Under the pieces are notes generated by a model, which saw only the letters and a program-made list of their open reading frames with translations, had not been told where the DNA came from and did no database searches. Source: Kaistella faecalis (GTDB lineage: Bacteria; Bacteroidota; Bacteroidia; Flavobacteriales; Weeksellaceae). From it: 64,000 nucleotides of DNA. The position numbers and the translations under genes were made by a program. The stretch spans positions 1,751,783-1,815,782 of the forward strand of contig NZ_CP078067.1 of assembly GCF_019195395.1 (NCBI RefSeq). Direction: 5' to 3'. Below, in pieces: positions 1 through 8,918 of the stretch (positions are counted from its first letter, which is position 1; each line of letters opens with the position of its first letter).

Positions 1-1352
1 ACAGAAAACTCATGCAGATGGAAATTGAGCTTGCTGCAATTTCCCGGGAAGGAAATGAATTGAAAATTAATCATCTGAAAGAAGATATTTCAAAAGTTTC
101 GGAGCAGCGTAATGAAATCAATGCAAAATGGCTGAAGGAAAAACAGAAATCTGAGGATTTAACCTCAATTAAGAAAGAAATTGAAGCGTTGAAACTTGAG
201 GCTGAGCGCGCATCAAGAGTTGGTGATTATGCAAAAGTTGCCGAAATTCAATACGGGAAAATCAAGGAAAAAGAAGCTGATCTGCACAAGCTCGAACTTG
301 AGATGCAGAACAACCTTAACGAGCTGATTAAAGAAGAAGTTACCGCAGAAAATATTTCAGAAGTAATTTCGAAATGGACCGGTATTCCCGTGACTAAATT
401 ATTACAGTCCGAGCGTCAAAAACTGCTGCACCTCGAAGACGAACTTCATAAGAGAGTAGTAGGTCAGGACGAAGCTATTGTTTCGATTGCCGATGCGATC
501 CGAAGAAATAGAGCGGGGCTTAACGACGAAAAAAAACCTATTGGATCGTTCCTTTTCCTTGGGACAACAGGTGTCGGAAAAACTGAACTCGCCAAGGCGC
601 TTGCCGAATATCTTTTCGATGACGAAAACAATATGACCAGAATCGATATGAGTGAATATCAGGAAAGGCATTCTGTATCACGATTGGTCGGTGCGCCTCC
701 AGGATATGTGGGTTATGATGAAGGCGGGCAGTTAACGGAAGCAGTCAGACGGAGACCGTATTCGGTTGTTCTTCTGGATGAAATCGAAAAAGCACATCCA
801 GACGTATTCAACACGCTGCTTCAGGTTTTGGATGACGGAAGGCTTACGGATAACAAAGGCCGGGTGGTAAATTTCAAGAATTCGATCATTATCATGACTT
901 CTAATTTAGGATCTCATCTTATTCAGGAAAATTTTGAAAATATCACCGATGATAATATTTCCGAAATCGTGGACAAAACCAAAGATGAGGTTTTCGGTTT
1001 GCTGAAGCAGACTTTAAGACCTGAGTTTCTGAACAGAATTGATGAAATTGTACTTTTCCAGCCTCTCAACAGAAAAGAAATCGGAAAAATCGTGAATTAT
1101 CAGCTGCGCGGATTTAATAAGATGCTTGAGAAACGTGGAATCTTCATGACTGCTACAGACGATGCTGTCAGTTATCTGATGAATAAAGGTTACGATCCGA
1201 GTTTTGGTGCAAGACCGCTAAAACGGGTTCTTCAGCAGGAAGTTTTGAATAAATTATCCAAAGAAATTCTTGCCGGGACTGTAAATGACGGCGACAGAAT
1301 TACTCTTGATTATTTTGATGAAACCGGATTGGTTTTCCGGCCAACAGTATAA
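1..1352 (+). CDS. clpB: ATP-dependent disaggregase ClpB, C-terminal part (5' end outside window)
   Basis: Hsp100 disaggregase that works with DnaK/DnaJ/GrpE to extract polypeptides from aggregates in the cytosol. The reading frame is open to the window edge, so the N-domain and first AAA+ domain (roughly half of an ~860-residue protein) lie outside. Counting from the first ATG at position 12, residues 1-100 are the charged coiled-coil middle domain. The second AAA+ domain follows, with Walker A GTTGVGKT at 184-191, Walker B LLDE ending at D256-E257, and a sensor-2 GARPLKR motif near the C terminus. The middle domain separates ClpB from ClpA/ClpC. A hairpin at 1374-1407 probably ends the transcript. 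Confidence 0.95.
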   Translation, partial: RKLMQMEIELAAISREGNELKINHLKEDISKVSEQRNEINAKWLKEKQKSEDLTSIKKEIEALKLEAERASRVGDYAKVAEIQYGKIKEKEADLHKLELEMQNNLNELIKEEVTAENISEVISKWTGIPVTKLLQSERQKLLHLEDELHKRVVGQDEAIVSIADAIRRNRAGLNDEKKPIGSFLFLGTTGVGKTELAKALAEYLFDDENNMTRIDMSEYQERHSVSRLVGAPPGYVGYDEGGQLTEAVRRRPYSVVLLDEIEKAHPDVFNTLLQVLDDGRLTDNKGRVVNFKNSIIIMTSNLGSHLIQENFENITDDNISEIVDKTKDEVFGLLKQTLRPEFLNRIDEIVLFQPLNRKEIGKIVNYQLRGFNKMLEKRGIFMTATDDAVSYLMNKGYDPSFGARPLKRVLQQEVLNKLSKEILAGTVNDGDRITLDYFDETGLVFRPTV

Positions 1353-1373
1353 GTTCAGCTTAATATATATTAA

Positions 1374-1407
1374 TAAAGCGGTCATTTATTTGACTGCTTT
1401 TCTTTTT
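1374..1407 (+). terminator. Intrinsic terminator after clpB
   Basis: A ten-pair stem, aaagcggtca with tgactgcttt (one G-U pair), is followed by a T-rich run and lies about 20 nt after the clpB stop. Confidence 0.55.
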
Positions 1408-1665
1408 ATAGAATTTTTACTTATTTCACCATATCGTTGTTAAAGAACTATTTTATTAGGTGTTTAACTGGTTTTTCATTATTTAAATTGAAATGTTATG
1501 TTTTTAAGTTAATTCATCAATAATCATTTTATGATGAAAAATAATTAACTGAAAATCATTTATTTAAATAAAACAACATTAGTTCTTGTGTTTATTTGAA
1601 AGAAATCTATTGCACAGTAATTTTCAACTCTATAAATTCGTTTCTACAAAATTTAAATTTAGACA
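1408..1665. other. AT-rich intergenic leader, clpB to M43 protease
   Basis: The gap between clpB and the protease is 313 nt in all. After the terminator it is very AT-rich with no convincing ORF. I see no riboswitch-like fold; the only element proposed is the weak promoter near its 3' end. Confidence 0.5.
1610..1640 (+). promoter_or_regulatory. Possible promoter of the M43 protease gene
   Basis: TTG at 1610-1612 and TAAATTCG at 1633-1640 (7 of 8 to TAnnTTTG), 20 nt apart and 25 nt before the ATG. Confidence 0.35.
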
Positions 1666-2655
1666 ATGAAAAAACTGTTATTCGGCGCATTTGCTTTGTC
1701 AATGCTAGCTGCGTGTAATGCGGGTGAAGATCACCTGCTTAATCAGGAACAAACTGATGATTTAACATCGGGTAGTTCTGTGACCCAAAGAGTATGTCCT
1801 TCTGAGGACATCAGGAAGGAGGCTTTGGCCAATAATCCTGACCTGATGGCCAGATTTGTTGACAACGAAAGTAAAACTGAAAAATTTATTGACGATCTTA
1901 AGATGGGAAGAGTATTGGCTGATGGTACAGTAGAAATTCCTGTCGTTGTAAATGTACTTTACCGAACTGCTGCCGAAAACATTTCTGATGCGCAAATTGC
2001 TTCGCAAATCGCAACGCTGAATAATGATTTTGGAGGAACAAATTCCGACGTGAATAAAATTCCTTCCGAATTCGCTTCTGTTGCGGCTGGTGATACCAAA
2101 ATTAAATTCCGTTTAGACCGCGTTATCCGTAAATCGACCACGGTAAGATCATGGAGAACAAATGATGCCATGAAGAAGACTTCATCAAAAGGTCAGGATG
2201 CCTTTAAGCCAGCTAACTATTTCAATATATGGGTTGTTGGTGATATGGGTGGAGTTCTTGGTTACGCAACTTTCCCTGAATCTGCAGGGCTTTGGAATGA
2301 CGGTGTGGTAATTGCCGGAAAATATTTCGGTACTACCGCAAACGCGCCATACAACTTGGGACGAACTGCAACTCATGAAGTGGGGCATTACCTGAATCTT
2401 CGTCATATTTGGGGCGACGGAAACTGTGCTACAGATTATGTAGATGATACGCCAACGCAACAGGACAAGAATTTCGGGAAACCAACTTATCCGCAGTACG
2501 ATCTTTGCGGCGGAGTTAACCGTTCAATACAGTTTATGAATTATATGGATTATGTTGATGATGCTGCGATGTATATGTTCTCTGCAGGACAAAAATCTAG
2601 AATGCAGGCGATTACAAATGCATCAGGTGCAAGATCAGGACTTAGAATTTACTAG
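1666..2655 (+). CDS. M43-family zinc metalloprotease, lipoprotein
   Basis: Secreted metzincin-type protease of MEROPS family M43 (pappalysin/cytophagalysin group). A lipoprotein signal ends in LAAC (Cys17). The zinc motif HEVGHYLNLRH has H237, E238, H241 and H247, and the Met-turn is at M291 (NYMDY). Acidic residues at +4 and +5 after the lipid cysteine resemble the surface-export signal of Bacteroidota lipoproteins, so display on the outer face is likely but inferred. Its 329 residues hold one catalytic domain and a short N-terminal region; there is no type IX C-terminal sorting domain, consistent with lipid anchoring. It stands alone between two terminators. Substrate unknown. Confidence 0.88.
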   Translation: MKKLLFGAFALSMLAACNAGEDHLLNQEQTDDLTSGSSVTQRVCPSEDIRKEALANNPDLMARFVDNESKTEKFIDDLKMGRVLADGTVEIPVVVNVLYRTAAENISDAQIASQIATLNNDFGGTNSDVNKIPSEFASVAAGDTKIKFRLDRVIRKSTTVRSWRTNDAMKKTSSKGQDAFKPANYFNIWVVGDMGGVLGYATFPESAGLWNDGVVIAGKYFGTTANAPYNLGRTATHEVGHYLNLRHIWGDGNCATDYVDDTPTQQDKNFGKPTYPQYDLCGGVNRSIQFMNYMDYVDDAAMYMFSAGQKSRMQAITNASGARSGLRIY

Positions 2656-2676
2656 AAAAAACTTGTTTCAATTGAT

Positions 2677-2708
2677 AATCTACCGGTTTTCCGGTAGATT
2701 TTTTTTTA
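2677..2708 (+). terminator. Intrinsic terminator of the M43 protease gene
   Basis: Perfect ten-pair stem, aatctaccgg and ccggtagatt, loop tttt, followed by seven T. Confidence 0.85.
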
Positions 2709-2879
2709 TTTATAAAGCGTTTGTTTTCAACTGATTTAAAAAATTAACTTTTTTTAGCATTAGTTTGCGCGGTTTTTGATATTGAATGTTGAAATTTAAT
2801 TTCAACATTTGTGTTTTTAGAATCCACTGCAACATGCCGTGGATTCTTATTTTATTGATTGTCAGACTAAAGATTCAAA

Positions 2880-2907
2880 TTGAGTAAATAATTTCACTTT
2901 AATTTTG
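2880..2907 (+). promoter_or_regulatory. Possible promoter of an unannotated short transcript
   Basis: TTG at 2880-2882 and a perfect TAnnTTTG (TAATTTTG) at 2900-2907, spacing 17. No ORF follows, but a terminator-like hairpin lies about 85 nt downstream. Confidence 0.3.
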
Positions 2908-2991
2908 TTATATCAGAAATTATATATTTCTTTGCTGTATTCTAATGCCTTTAAAAGCGAAAGAATAAATTTTTTTTCATCATTTGTGTTT

Positions 2992-3022
2992 ATCCACCGG
3001 AGTCATCTGGTGGATTTTTTTT
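2992..3022 (+). terminator. Terminator-like hairpin with no upstream gene
   Basis: Seven-pair stem atccacc/ggtggat followed by eight T on the plus strand. On the minus strand no T-run directly follows the stem, so it is oriented for a plus-strand transcript although the adjacent gene is on the minus strand. Confidence 0.5.
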
Positions 3023-3028
3023 GGCTGA

Positions 3029-3859
3029 TTATCTGAATTTTAATTCTGCTAAAACCGGAAAATGGTCAGACGGGTAAAGCAAATTTTCTCGCCTGTCATT
3101 AATGGTTCTTATTGAGATACACTCAAACCTTTTTGTGAAAATATAATCGATTCTGTCCTTTGGTATTGTGTTTACATCAAAAGCTGTAAAAGTTCCGGTT
3201 GGGCCGTAATGCGGTTTTACCGAATGGTAGAATGAGTTGTTGAGGTTTTCTGACAGAAGTTTGATGGGTTTCGTATCATCTGTAAGATTAAAATCGCCGG
3301 TAAGAACCACGGGAAGATTTTTTGTATTTGAGTTTTTCATCTTATCCAGAATTAATCGCGCAGACTTTTCCCGTGCGACATTTCCCACATGATCGAAATG
3401 AACATTAAAAGCCCAAAACTTCTTACCGCCCTTTTTCGTTTTAAAAAGAGCATAAGTGCAGACTCTGTTGTAAGCAGCGTCCCAGCCTTTTGAGGGTTCT
3501 TCAGGTGTTTCGCTCAGCCAGAAAGTTCCCGATTGCAGAACCTGCAGCTTTTCCGTATCGTAGAAAATGGCTGAATATTCGCCATTATTAGCTCCGTCAT
3601 CACGTCCAACGCCAACGAAATCATAATTTTTAAGACCTGTTTTGATGTCCGCCATCTGTTGCGGAACCGCTTCCTGAACGCCCATTACATCAGGGTGATA
3701 GTAATTCATCAGTTTTAATGCGTCATCTTTTCTGTTGATCCAGGAGTTTTCTTTGTCGGAATCCAGCGAAAGTCGAATGTTAAAGGTCATTACATTTAAA
3801 TTCTGAGCATTGATGTTAAGACATAAAAATGTACCGATCAGGATGATTAGATTTTTCAT
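3029..3859 (-). CDS. Secreted endonuclease/exonuclease/phosphatase (EEP) family protein
   Basis: Metal-dependent phosphodiester or phosphomonoester hydrolase of the DNase I/sphingomyelinase superfamily. A Sec signal peptide (about residues 1-18, ending INAQ) places it outside the cytoplasm. The EEP fold is complete: TFNIR near 25-29, E63 in GVQEA, H154 in NVHFDH, D189 and N191 in GDFN, D238 in DRIDYIF, and D265-H266 in SDHFP. The length of 276 is normal for the stand-alone family. Single gene; no promoter recognised upstream. The family includes DNases, lipid phosphatases and sphingomyelinases, and the substrate cannot be read from the sequence. Confidence 0.85.
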   Translation of the reverse strand: MKNLIILIGTFLCLNINAQNLNVMTFNIRLSLDSDKENSWINRKDDALKLMNYYHPDVMGVQEAVPQQMADIKTGLKNYDFVGVGRDDGANNGEYSAIFYDTEKLQVLQSGTFWLSETPEEPSKGWDAAYNRVCTYALFKTKKGGKKFWAFNVHFDHVGNVAREKSARLILDKMKNSNTKNLPVVLTGDFNLTDDTKPIKLLSENLNNSFYHSVKPHYGPTGTFTAFDVNTIPKDRIDYIFTKRFECISIRTINDRRENLLYPSDHFPVLAELKFR

Positions 3860-3959
3860 TTTAAGTTGAATTTTACAGGGTTAAAGGTAAATGTTTTAAT
3901 GCGCTTTTCCTGAAATCCAAGCTGTTTTCTTAAAAACGGTCAGTTCAATAACTTTTCCT

Positions 3960-3967
3960 TACTTTTG
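3960..3967 (+). promoter_or_regulatory. -7 element of the ABC-F gene
   Basis: TACTTTTG matches TAnnTTTG, 37 nt before the ATG. No good -33 TTG at the usual distance. Confidence 0.45.
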
Positions 3968-4004
3968 CACCTCGAAAATACTCATTACTAATTGCTTAAT
4001 ATAT

Positions 4005-5927
4005 ATGTTGTCAGTTCAGGGCCTAGGTCTTCATCACTCAGGGAATTATCTCTTTCAGAATGTAAATTTTACCATTAAGAAAGACGATAAAATTGGTCTC
4101 GTCGGTAAAAACGGAGCCGGAAAATCTACGCTTCTGAAAATGCTCACCGGCGAAATTAATTTCTACGAAGGAAATATCGTTCCTGAAGGTAACATTACCA
4201 TCGGATTCCTGAAACAGGATCTTGATTTTGTAAAAGGCAGAACTGTTTGGAATGAAACCCTGCAGGCTTTCGAACAGATCAACGCAATGAAAAACGAGTT
4301 GGATGAGGTGAATCATCAGCTGGTTACGAGAACTGATTATGAAAGCGATTCTTATGAGAATTTGATTCATAAAATGACCGAATTGAATGATCTTTTAATG
4401 CATCACGATGCCTACAATCTGGAAGGTGATGTAGAAAAAGTTTTGTTAGGTTTAGGTTTTAAAGCCGACGATTTTCATAAAATCACCGACGAATTTTCCG
4501 GAGGATGGAGAATGAGGATCGAACTTGCAAAACTGCTTCTTCAGAAGAATGATCTGATGCTTCTCGATGAGCCTACGAATCACTTGGATATGGAGTCGAT
4601 CATTTGGCTCGAAGAGTTTCTGAAAGATTATCCGGGCGCTATCGTTTTAGTGAGTCACGATAAACAGTTTATGACCTCCGTCTGTAACAGGACTTTCGAC
4701 ATCAACAATAAAAAAGTTGATGATTACAAAGCAAATTATACAAAATATCTTGAATTAAGTAAAGAACGTAAAGAAAAACTTACGCAGGCAAAGAAAAATC
4801 AGGATGTTGAAATCAAGCAGATGGAAGATAACATCAACCGTTTCCGCGCTTCGGCAACCAAATCATCTTTCGCACAGTCTTTAATTAAGAAACTCGATAA
4901 AATCGAAAGAATTGAAATCGATAACGAAGATGTTTCCAAATTCAATATCCGTTTTGTACAGTCGGTTGTGCCTGGGAAAGTAATTTTCGAAGCTAAAAAT
5001 TTAGGTAAAGCTTACGGACACAAACAGGTTTTCGATAAAGTTGATTTCTTTGTAGAACGTGGTGACAGAATCGCGCTTCTTGGGCAGAACGGACAGGGAA
5101 AAACAACTTTGGCTAAGATTCTTTCCGGGGAAATTAGAGATTATTCAGGTGAGTGGAATCTTGGTCATAACGTGAACATCGGCTATTTCGCGCAGAATCA
5201 GGAAGAGGTTTTAACACCGAATAAAACGGTTCTGGAGGAAGCGGAAGACGCTGCAACCGAAGAAACCCGCCCGAGAGTCCGCGACTTGTTGGGAAGCTTT
5301 CTTTTCCAGGGTGATGATGTTCAGAAAAAGACGAAAGTGCTTTCCGGAGGGGAAAGAAACCGTTTAGCGTTGTGTAAATTGCTGCTTCGGCCTTTCAATA
5401 CGCTGATCATGGATGAGCCGACGAATCACCTTGATATTCAGTCCAAAGAAATTATCAAACTTGCGCTTCAGAAATTTGAAGGAACCTTAATCGTAATTTC
5501 TCACGACAGAGAATTTTTACAGGGACTGAGCGACAAAATATTTGAATTCCGCGATGGAAGAATGAAGGAGTTTTTAGGAGACGTCAATGAATATCTGGAA
5601 TTCCGTCAGAAAGAAAGTATCCGCGAGGTTTCTGCCGAGAAATCGAAACTGCAGGAATTACGAAACGAACCTGTTGTAGAAAAAGTGGTTGAAAAACCGG
5701 TAGAAAAGAAAACCGTGATTGTTTCCAAAAATCAGAAGGTCATTCAGAACAAAATCAAGAAAGTTGAAGAAAAAATCGCGGAACTTGAACTGAAGATCGA
5801 GGAAATGGAAGCGACATTCACCAAAGAAAATCCGTCCGAGGAAATTTTGGAAAAATACAATAGCCAAAAAGCAGAACTGGATCTGGCTTTGCAGGAATGG
5901 GAATTCCTTGGAACGCAATTGGATTAA
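4005..5927 (+). CDS. ABC-F family ATPase (translation-associated, Uup-like)
   Basis: Cytosolic ABC-F protein with no membrane segments; members act on the ribosome (EttA, Uup and antibiotic-protection relatives). Two nucleotide-binding domains are complete: Walker A GKNGAGKS at 34-41 and GQNGQGKT at 360-367, signature SGGW at 165-168 and LSGGE at 446-450, and DEPTNHLD at 188-195 and 470-477. A charged linker of about 80 residues joins them (P-site tRNA interaction motif region). The tail from about 585 to 635 is a Lys/Glu-rich coiled coil as in Uup. This is the usual housekeeping paralog by architecture; a role in resistance is not suggested by anything seen here. Confidence 0.9.
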   Translation: MLSVQGLGLHHSGNYLFQNVNFTIKKDDKIGLVGKNGAGKSTLLKMLTGEINFYEGNIVPEGNITIGFLKQDLDFVKGRTVWNETLQAFEQINAMKNELDEVNHQLVTRTDYESDSYENLIHKMTELNDLLMHHDAYNLEGDVEKVLLGLGFKADDFHKITDEFSGGWRMRIELAKLLLQKNDLMLLDEPTNHLDMESIIWLEEFLKDYPGAIVLVSHDKQFMTSVCNRTFDINNKKVDDYKANYTKYLELSKERKEKLTQAKKNQDVEIKQMEDNINRFRASATKSSFAQSLIKKLDKIERIEIDNEDVSKFNIRFVQSVVPGKVIFEAKNLGKAYGHKQVFDKVDFFVERGDRIALLGQNGQGKTTLAKILSGEIRDYSGEWNLGHNVNIGYFAQNQEEVLTPNKTVLEEAEDAATEETRPRVRDLLGSFLFQGDDVQKKTKVLSGGERNRLALCKLLLRPFNTLIMDEPTNHLDIQSKEIIKLALQKFEGTLIVISHDREFLQGLSDKIFEFRDGRMKEFLGDVNEYLEFRQKESIREVSAEKSKLQELRNEPVVEKVVEKPVEKKTVIVSKNQKVIQNKIKKVEEKIAELELKIEEMEATFTKENPSEEILEKYNSQKAELDLALQEWEFLGTQLD

Positions 5928-5952
5928 AGCCATCGCAGCAAATCTATAAATC

Positions 5953-5981
5953 ATCACCGAAGAAATCCGGTGATTTTTTTT
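5953..5981 (+). terminator. Intrinsic terminator of the ABC-F gene
   Basis: Stem atcaccg/cggtgat, eight-base loop, then an eight-T run. Confidence 0.85.
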
Positions 5982-6019
5982 GTGCTGATCGGCTGATAAG
6001 AAGTCGCGTCGGAATTTGA

Positions 6020-6895
6020 TTAAAAACTTCTAAAATTGGTGGGTTTGAAGAAATATCTGGCGGTTTTCGTTTCGTCAGCATTTACATCTAAATCATACCA
6101 CGGTGAAATTTTTTTATCAAAAGGATTTTTCAGTAAATGGATCGATTGAGCCGGCGTAAACCCTTCTGCCAGCAAAAACAGTTTCTTTCCCTGCTGATTT
6201 TCAGAAACACCTGCAATAAAAACGATATGCCCCGGACTTCCCGCAGTAATCAGGATGTCACCAGTTTTTAGATCCCGCGTATTCAGGACCGGCTTTGTTT
6301 CTTTATTTAGAGAAATCGTTCCGGCATAATTAAAAACCAGATCCAGGTACTTCCGGAAATTTTCTCTGGAATCATCAAAGTTTTCTGTTTTTCGAAACTG
6401 TACCGCATTGCCATTGACAATTGCGCGGGTTCCGTTTTTATAGTCGTTCCACGTCATTAAATCTCCGCTGGTAAAATGAAATTTAATTTCGTCGTATTTT
6501 TTTAATTTAAATAAATATTCTGCCCGTAACCGAATAATCGCATCGGCACATTGCTGCAAATCTTTTGTTCCAGTATCAATATCAAAAATAGCTTCATGGA
6601 GATGTTGTGTTTCGATTTCTGTTCCGTCATATTTCAGGATAGGAGAGCCGTATGCTTTCAGTGGAAAAGATTCAATATATTCCGCAAAGGAAAATGGTCG
6701 TGAAGTTGAATATTCGTAACCATCTGGTGCAGGAAATCTTTCCTTGATCGTGTTTTGATCTTTTTTTATTTTTATAAGAGATGGTGTTTCCAACCTTTCA
6801 GAGCCTTCACTGCCGTTGTTTTTAGCTGAAGAATCTGTTGTTTTATTACAACTTAAGACGAGAAATAATAAAGTAGAAAGAAATACTGTTTTCAT
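6020..6895 (-). CDS. DUF4846 domain lipoprotein
   Basis: Lipoprotein signal peptide ending LVLSC (Cys16), then a low-complexity linker and one domain that I recognise as DUF4846, a Bacteroidota-rich family of unknown function. Visible family-like segments are CADAIIRLRAEYLF in the middle and GDILITAGSPGHIVFIAG toward the C terminus. The GDI...GHIVF arrangement recalls Cys/His hydrolase folds with a GDL...HVAIY pattern, but I see no matching catalytic Cys, so an enzymatic role is speculation. No acidic export signal follows the lipid cysteine (NKTTD). It is convergent with the ABC-F gene and divergent from HMG-CoA reductase. Confidence 0.75.
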   Translation of the reverse strand: MKTVFLSTLLFLVLSCNKTTDSSAKNNGSEGSERLETPSLIKIKKDQNTIKERFPAPDGYEYSTSRPFSFAEYIESFPLKAYGSPILKYDGTEIETQHLHEAIFDIDTGTKDLQQCADAIIRLRAEYLFKLKKYDEIKFHFTSGDLMTWNDYKNGTRAIVNGNAVQFRKTENFDDSRENFRKYLDLVFNYAGTISLNKETKPVLNTRDLKTGDILITAGSPGHIVFIAGVSENQQGKKLFLLAEGFTPAQSIHLLKNPFDKKISPWYDLDVNADETKTARYFFKPTNFRSF

Positions 6896-6995
6896 CTATT
6901 AAATATAATTAAATTTCCGAAGCGAGATTATCGTTCTTCACTGTTCCCATATTCTAAAACATAGTACCAACTGCCTTACATCCGACCGAATTTCC

Positions 6996-7003
6996 TATCT
7001 TTG
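6996..7003 (+). promoter_or_regulatory. -7 element of the HMG-CoA reductase operon
   Basis: TATCTTTG, a perfect TAnnTTTG match 20 nt before the ATG; a TTA at 6976-6978 is the nearest -33 candidate. Confidence 0.5.
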
Positions 7004-7022
7004 AATTTCAAATTAAAATTCA

Positions 7023-8354
7023 ATGAATCACAGTCCTGTAGAAGGTTTTTCTAAACTTTCTAAACAAAGAAAAATCGATTGGCTCATCAAAGAATATCTT
7101 AATGACGACCGCAGTTACGAGCAGATTTTACAGCAATACTGGAATGGCGATGCAACGCTTCAGAAGCTTCACGAAGAGTTTTCCGAAAATACAATTTCCA
7201 ACTTTTATATGCCGTACGGAATCGCACCCAATTTCCTTATCGATGGTAAATTGCTGGCGCTACCAATGGCAGTTGAGGAAAGTTCTGTTGTTGCAGCAGC
7301 TTCCAAAGCAGCCAAGTTCTGGATCGATAAAGGCGGTTTCAAAACGACCATCATTAATACTAAAAAATTAGGTCATACCCATTTTATTTTAAATGTAGAG
7401 CCTCATAAACTGCAGCATTTTTTCAATTTTAAACTGAAGAAAAAACTGTTTGAAGCAACAGAGGAAATCACCAAAAACATGAGAAACCGCGGCGGCGGAA
7501 TTCTTAATATCCGTCTGATCGATAAAACCGCGGATCTTGAGAATTATTTCCAGCTGAAAGCCAGTTTCGATACGGTGGATTCTATGGGAGCTAATTTCAT
7601 CAACTCCTGTCTGGAGCAATTCGGAAAAACTTTGAAAGAAGAAGTGGCGAATGAAGAAGCTTTTACTCAGGAGGAAAAAGATTCTCTGCAGATTGTGATG
7701 AATATTTTATCGAATTTTACACCTGACTGTATCGTTAGAGCTGAGGTTTCCTGTAAGATTGAAGATCTGAAAGACGACAGCGGAATCTCCAATGAAGAAT
7801 TTGCAACTAAATTTAAGAGAGCTGTAACGATTGCTGAAATCGAACCTTTCCGCGCAACCACACATAACAAAGGAATCATGAACGGTGTTGACGCTGTAGT
7901 AATCGCGACCGGGAATGATTTTCGGGCTACAGCAGCCTGCGCTCATGCGTACGCAGCGAAGGACGGAAAATACACCAGTTTGACACACTGCACGATTGAC
8001 GACGGCATTTTCAGATTCTGGATTGATCTGCCGATTTCTGTCGGTGTTGTAGGCGGTTTAACGAATCTTCATCCCCTCGTGAAATTTTCGCTTGCACTTT
8101 TAGGAAAGCCTTCCGCGCAGGAACTCATGAGTATTCTCGCGGTTTCAGGCCTGGCGCAGAACTTTGCGGCGCTGCGTTCTCTGGTAACTACGGGAATCCA
8201 GAAAGGTCATATGAAAATGCACCTGTTCAATATTTTGAATCAGTTAGGAGCTACTGAAGAAGAAAAAAATCATTTCGTTACGTACTTTAAAGATAAAACC
8301 GTGACACATCACGAAGTGATTACGGAGTTCAATAATTTGAGAAACAAAAATTAG
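7023..8354 (+). CDS. mvaA: Hydroxymethylglutaryl-CoA reductase, class II
   Basis: Interconverts HMG-CoA and mevalonate. In Flavobacteriia the class II enzyme serves the mevalonate pathway to isoprenoids rather than mevalonate breakdown. Class II hallmarks are PMAVEESSVVAAAS (catalytic Glu at 85/86), HNKGIMNG with catalytic K283, ATGND ending in D299, and H396 in QKGHMKMH; the 16-residue K-to-D spacing equals that of the Pseudomonas mevalonii enzyme. At 443 residues it is slightly longer than the 428-residue type member. It heads a run of six genes with gaps of 1-9 nt. No other mevalonate-pathway gene is adjacent. Confidence 0.93.
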   Translation: MNHSPVEGFSKLSKQRKIDWLIKEYLNDDRSYEQILQQYWNGDATLQKLHEEFSENTISNFYMPYGIAPNFLIDGKLLALPMAVEESSVVAAASKAAKFWIDKGGFKTTIINTKKLGHTHFILNVEPHKLQHFFNFKLKKKLFEATEEITKNMRNRGGGILNIRLIDKTADLENYFQLKASFDTVDSMGANFINSCLEQFGKTLKEEVANEEAFTQEEKDSLQIVMNILSNFTPDCIVRAEVSCKIEDLKDDSGISNEEFATKFKRAVTIAEIEPFRATTHNKGIMNGVDAVVIATGNDFRATAACAHAYAAKDGKYTSLTHCTIDDGIFRFWIDLPISVGVVGGLTNLHPLVKFSLALLGKPSAQELMSILAVSGLAQNFAALRSLVTTGIQKGHMKMHLFNILNQLGATEEEKNHFVTYFKDKTVTHHEVITEFNNLRNKN

Positions 8355-8357
8355 AAA

Positions 8358-8528
8358 ATGTTTCAACTGTTTTTAGGCCTGTTGCTTTTAATTTTCGGAG
8401 TCTTTCTGAAAACGACAAAAGATCAGGGATTTGCAAAATCGAAGAAATTTGCCTGGATGTTTATTGGAATTGGAATTCTTTCAGTTGTAGGGCAGTTATT
8501 AATCATGTATCAAAAAGGAGAATTATAA
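8358..8528 (+). CDS. Small membrane protein (56 aa)
   Basis: A 56-residue ORF beginning MFQLFLGLLLLIFGVF and ending YQKGEL. It starts 3 nt after the mvaA stop and ends one base before the DUF423 ATG, so the spacing is that of a translated operon member. Two hydrophobic segments (about 2-17 and 33-50) flank a short basic loop (KTTKDQGFAKSKK), a small two-helix hairpin. I recognise no family; function unknown. Confidence 0.7.
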   Translation: MFQLFLGLLLLIFGVFLKTTKDQGFAKSKKFAWMFIGIGILSVVGQLLIMYQKGEL

Positions 8529-8529
8529 T

Positions 8530-8916
8530 ATGAAGACATTTACGTTAGTTGTCGGCGCGGTTTACGGACTGCTTTCCGTTATTTTAGGTGCATTCGGTGC
8601 GCACGCATTAAAGAAAGTTTTATCGGTGGAAAAACTCACGAGTTTCGAAACCGGAGTAAGATATCAGATGTATTCCGCATTGTTTTTACTCATTGTGGGT
8701 TATATTTTAAAATTCGAAACTCCTTCAGAAAAATGGATTTCGATTTTAATGATCGCAGGCACATTTATTTTTTCGTTCAGTATTTACCTGTTGGCGTTCA
8801 ATGGCGTTTCCGGAATGAATTTTAAATTCTTAGGACCCATTACCCCAATCGGCGGACTGATGATGATCATTTCATGGGCAATGCTGATTTTTTATTTTCT
8901 GAAGAATAAAATTTAA
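8530..8916 (+). CDS. DUF423 family membrane protein
   Basis: Small integral membrane protein of the DUF423 (YwdK/YgdD) family. The N terminus carries the family pattern: a first helix followed by LGAFGAHALKK, and the rest is three further hydrophobic helices (about 50-65, 73-90 and 100-125). The length of 128 is typical. Its biochemical role is unknown. It is third in the mvaA run, one base after the preceding stop codon and 2 nt before the next ATG, so translational coupling is likely. Confidence 0.85.
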   Translation: MKTFTLVVGAVYGLLSVILGAFGAHALKKVLSVEKLTSFETGVRYQMYSALFLLIVGYILKFETPSEKWISILMIAGTFIFSFSIYLLAFNGVSGMNFKFLGPITPIGGLMMIISWAMLIFYFLKNKI

Positions 8917-8918
8917 TT

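Larger units (their letters stand above)
2709..3028. other. Hairpin-rich intergenic region
   Basis: No gene is visible. It holds a hairpin at 2787-2807 (tgttgaaa/tttcaaca), one at 2820-2846 (gaatccac/gtggattc) and one at 2992-3015 (atccacc/ggtggat) with an eight-T run. The last two are each preceded by the same 11-mer, catttgtgttt, which suggests a local duplication. See the small-RNA finding. Confidence 0.5.
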
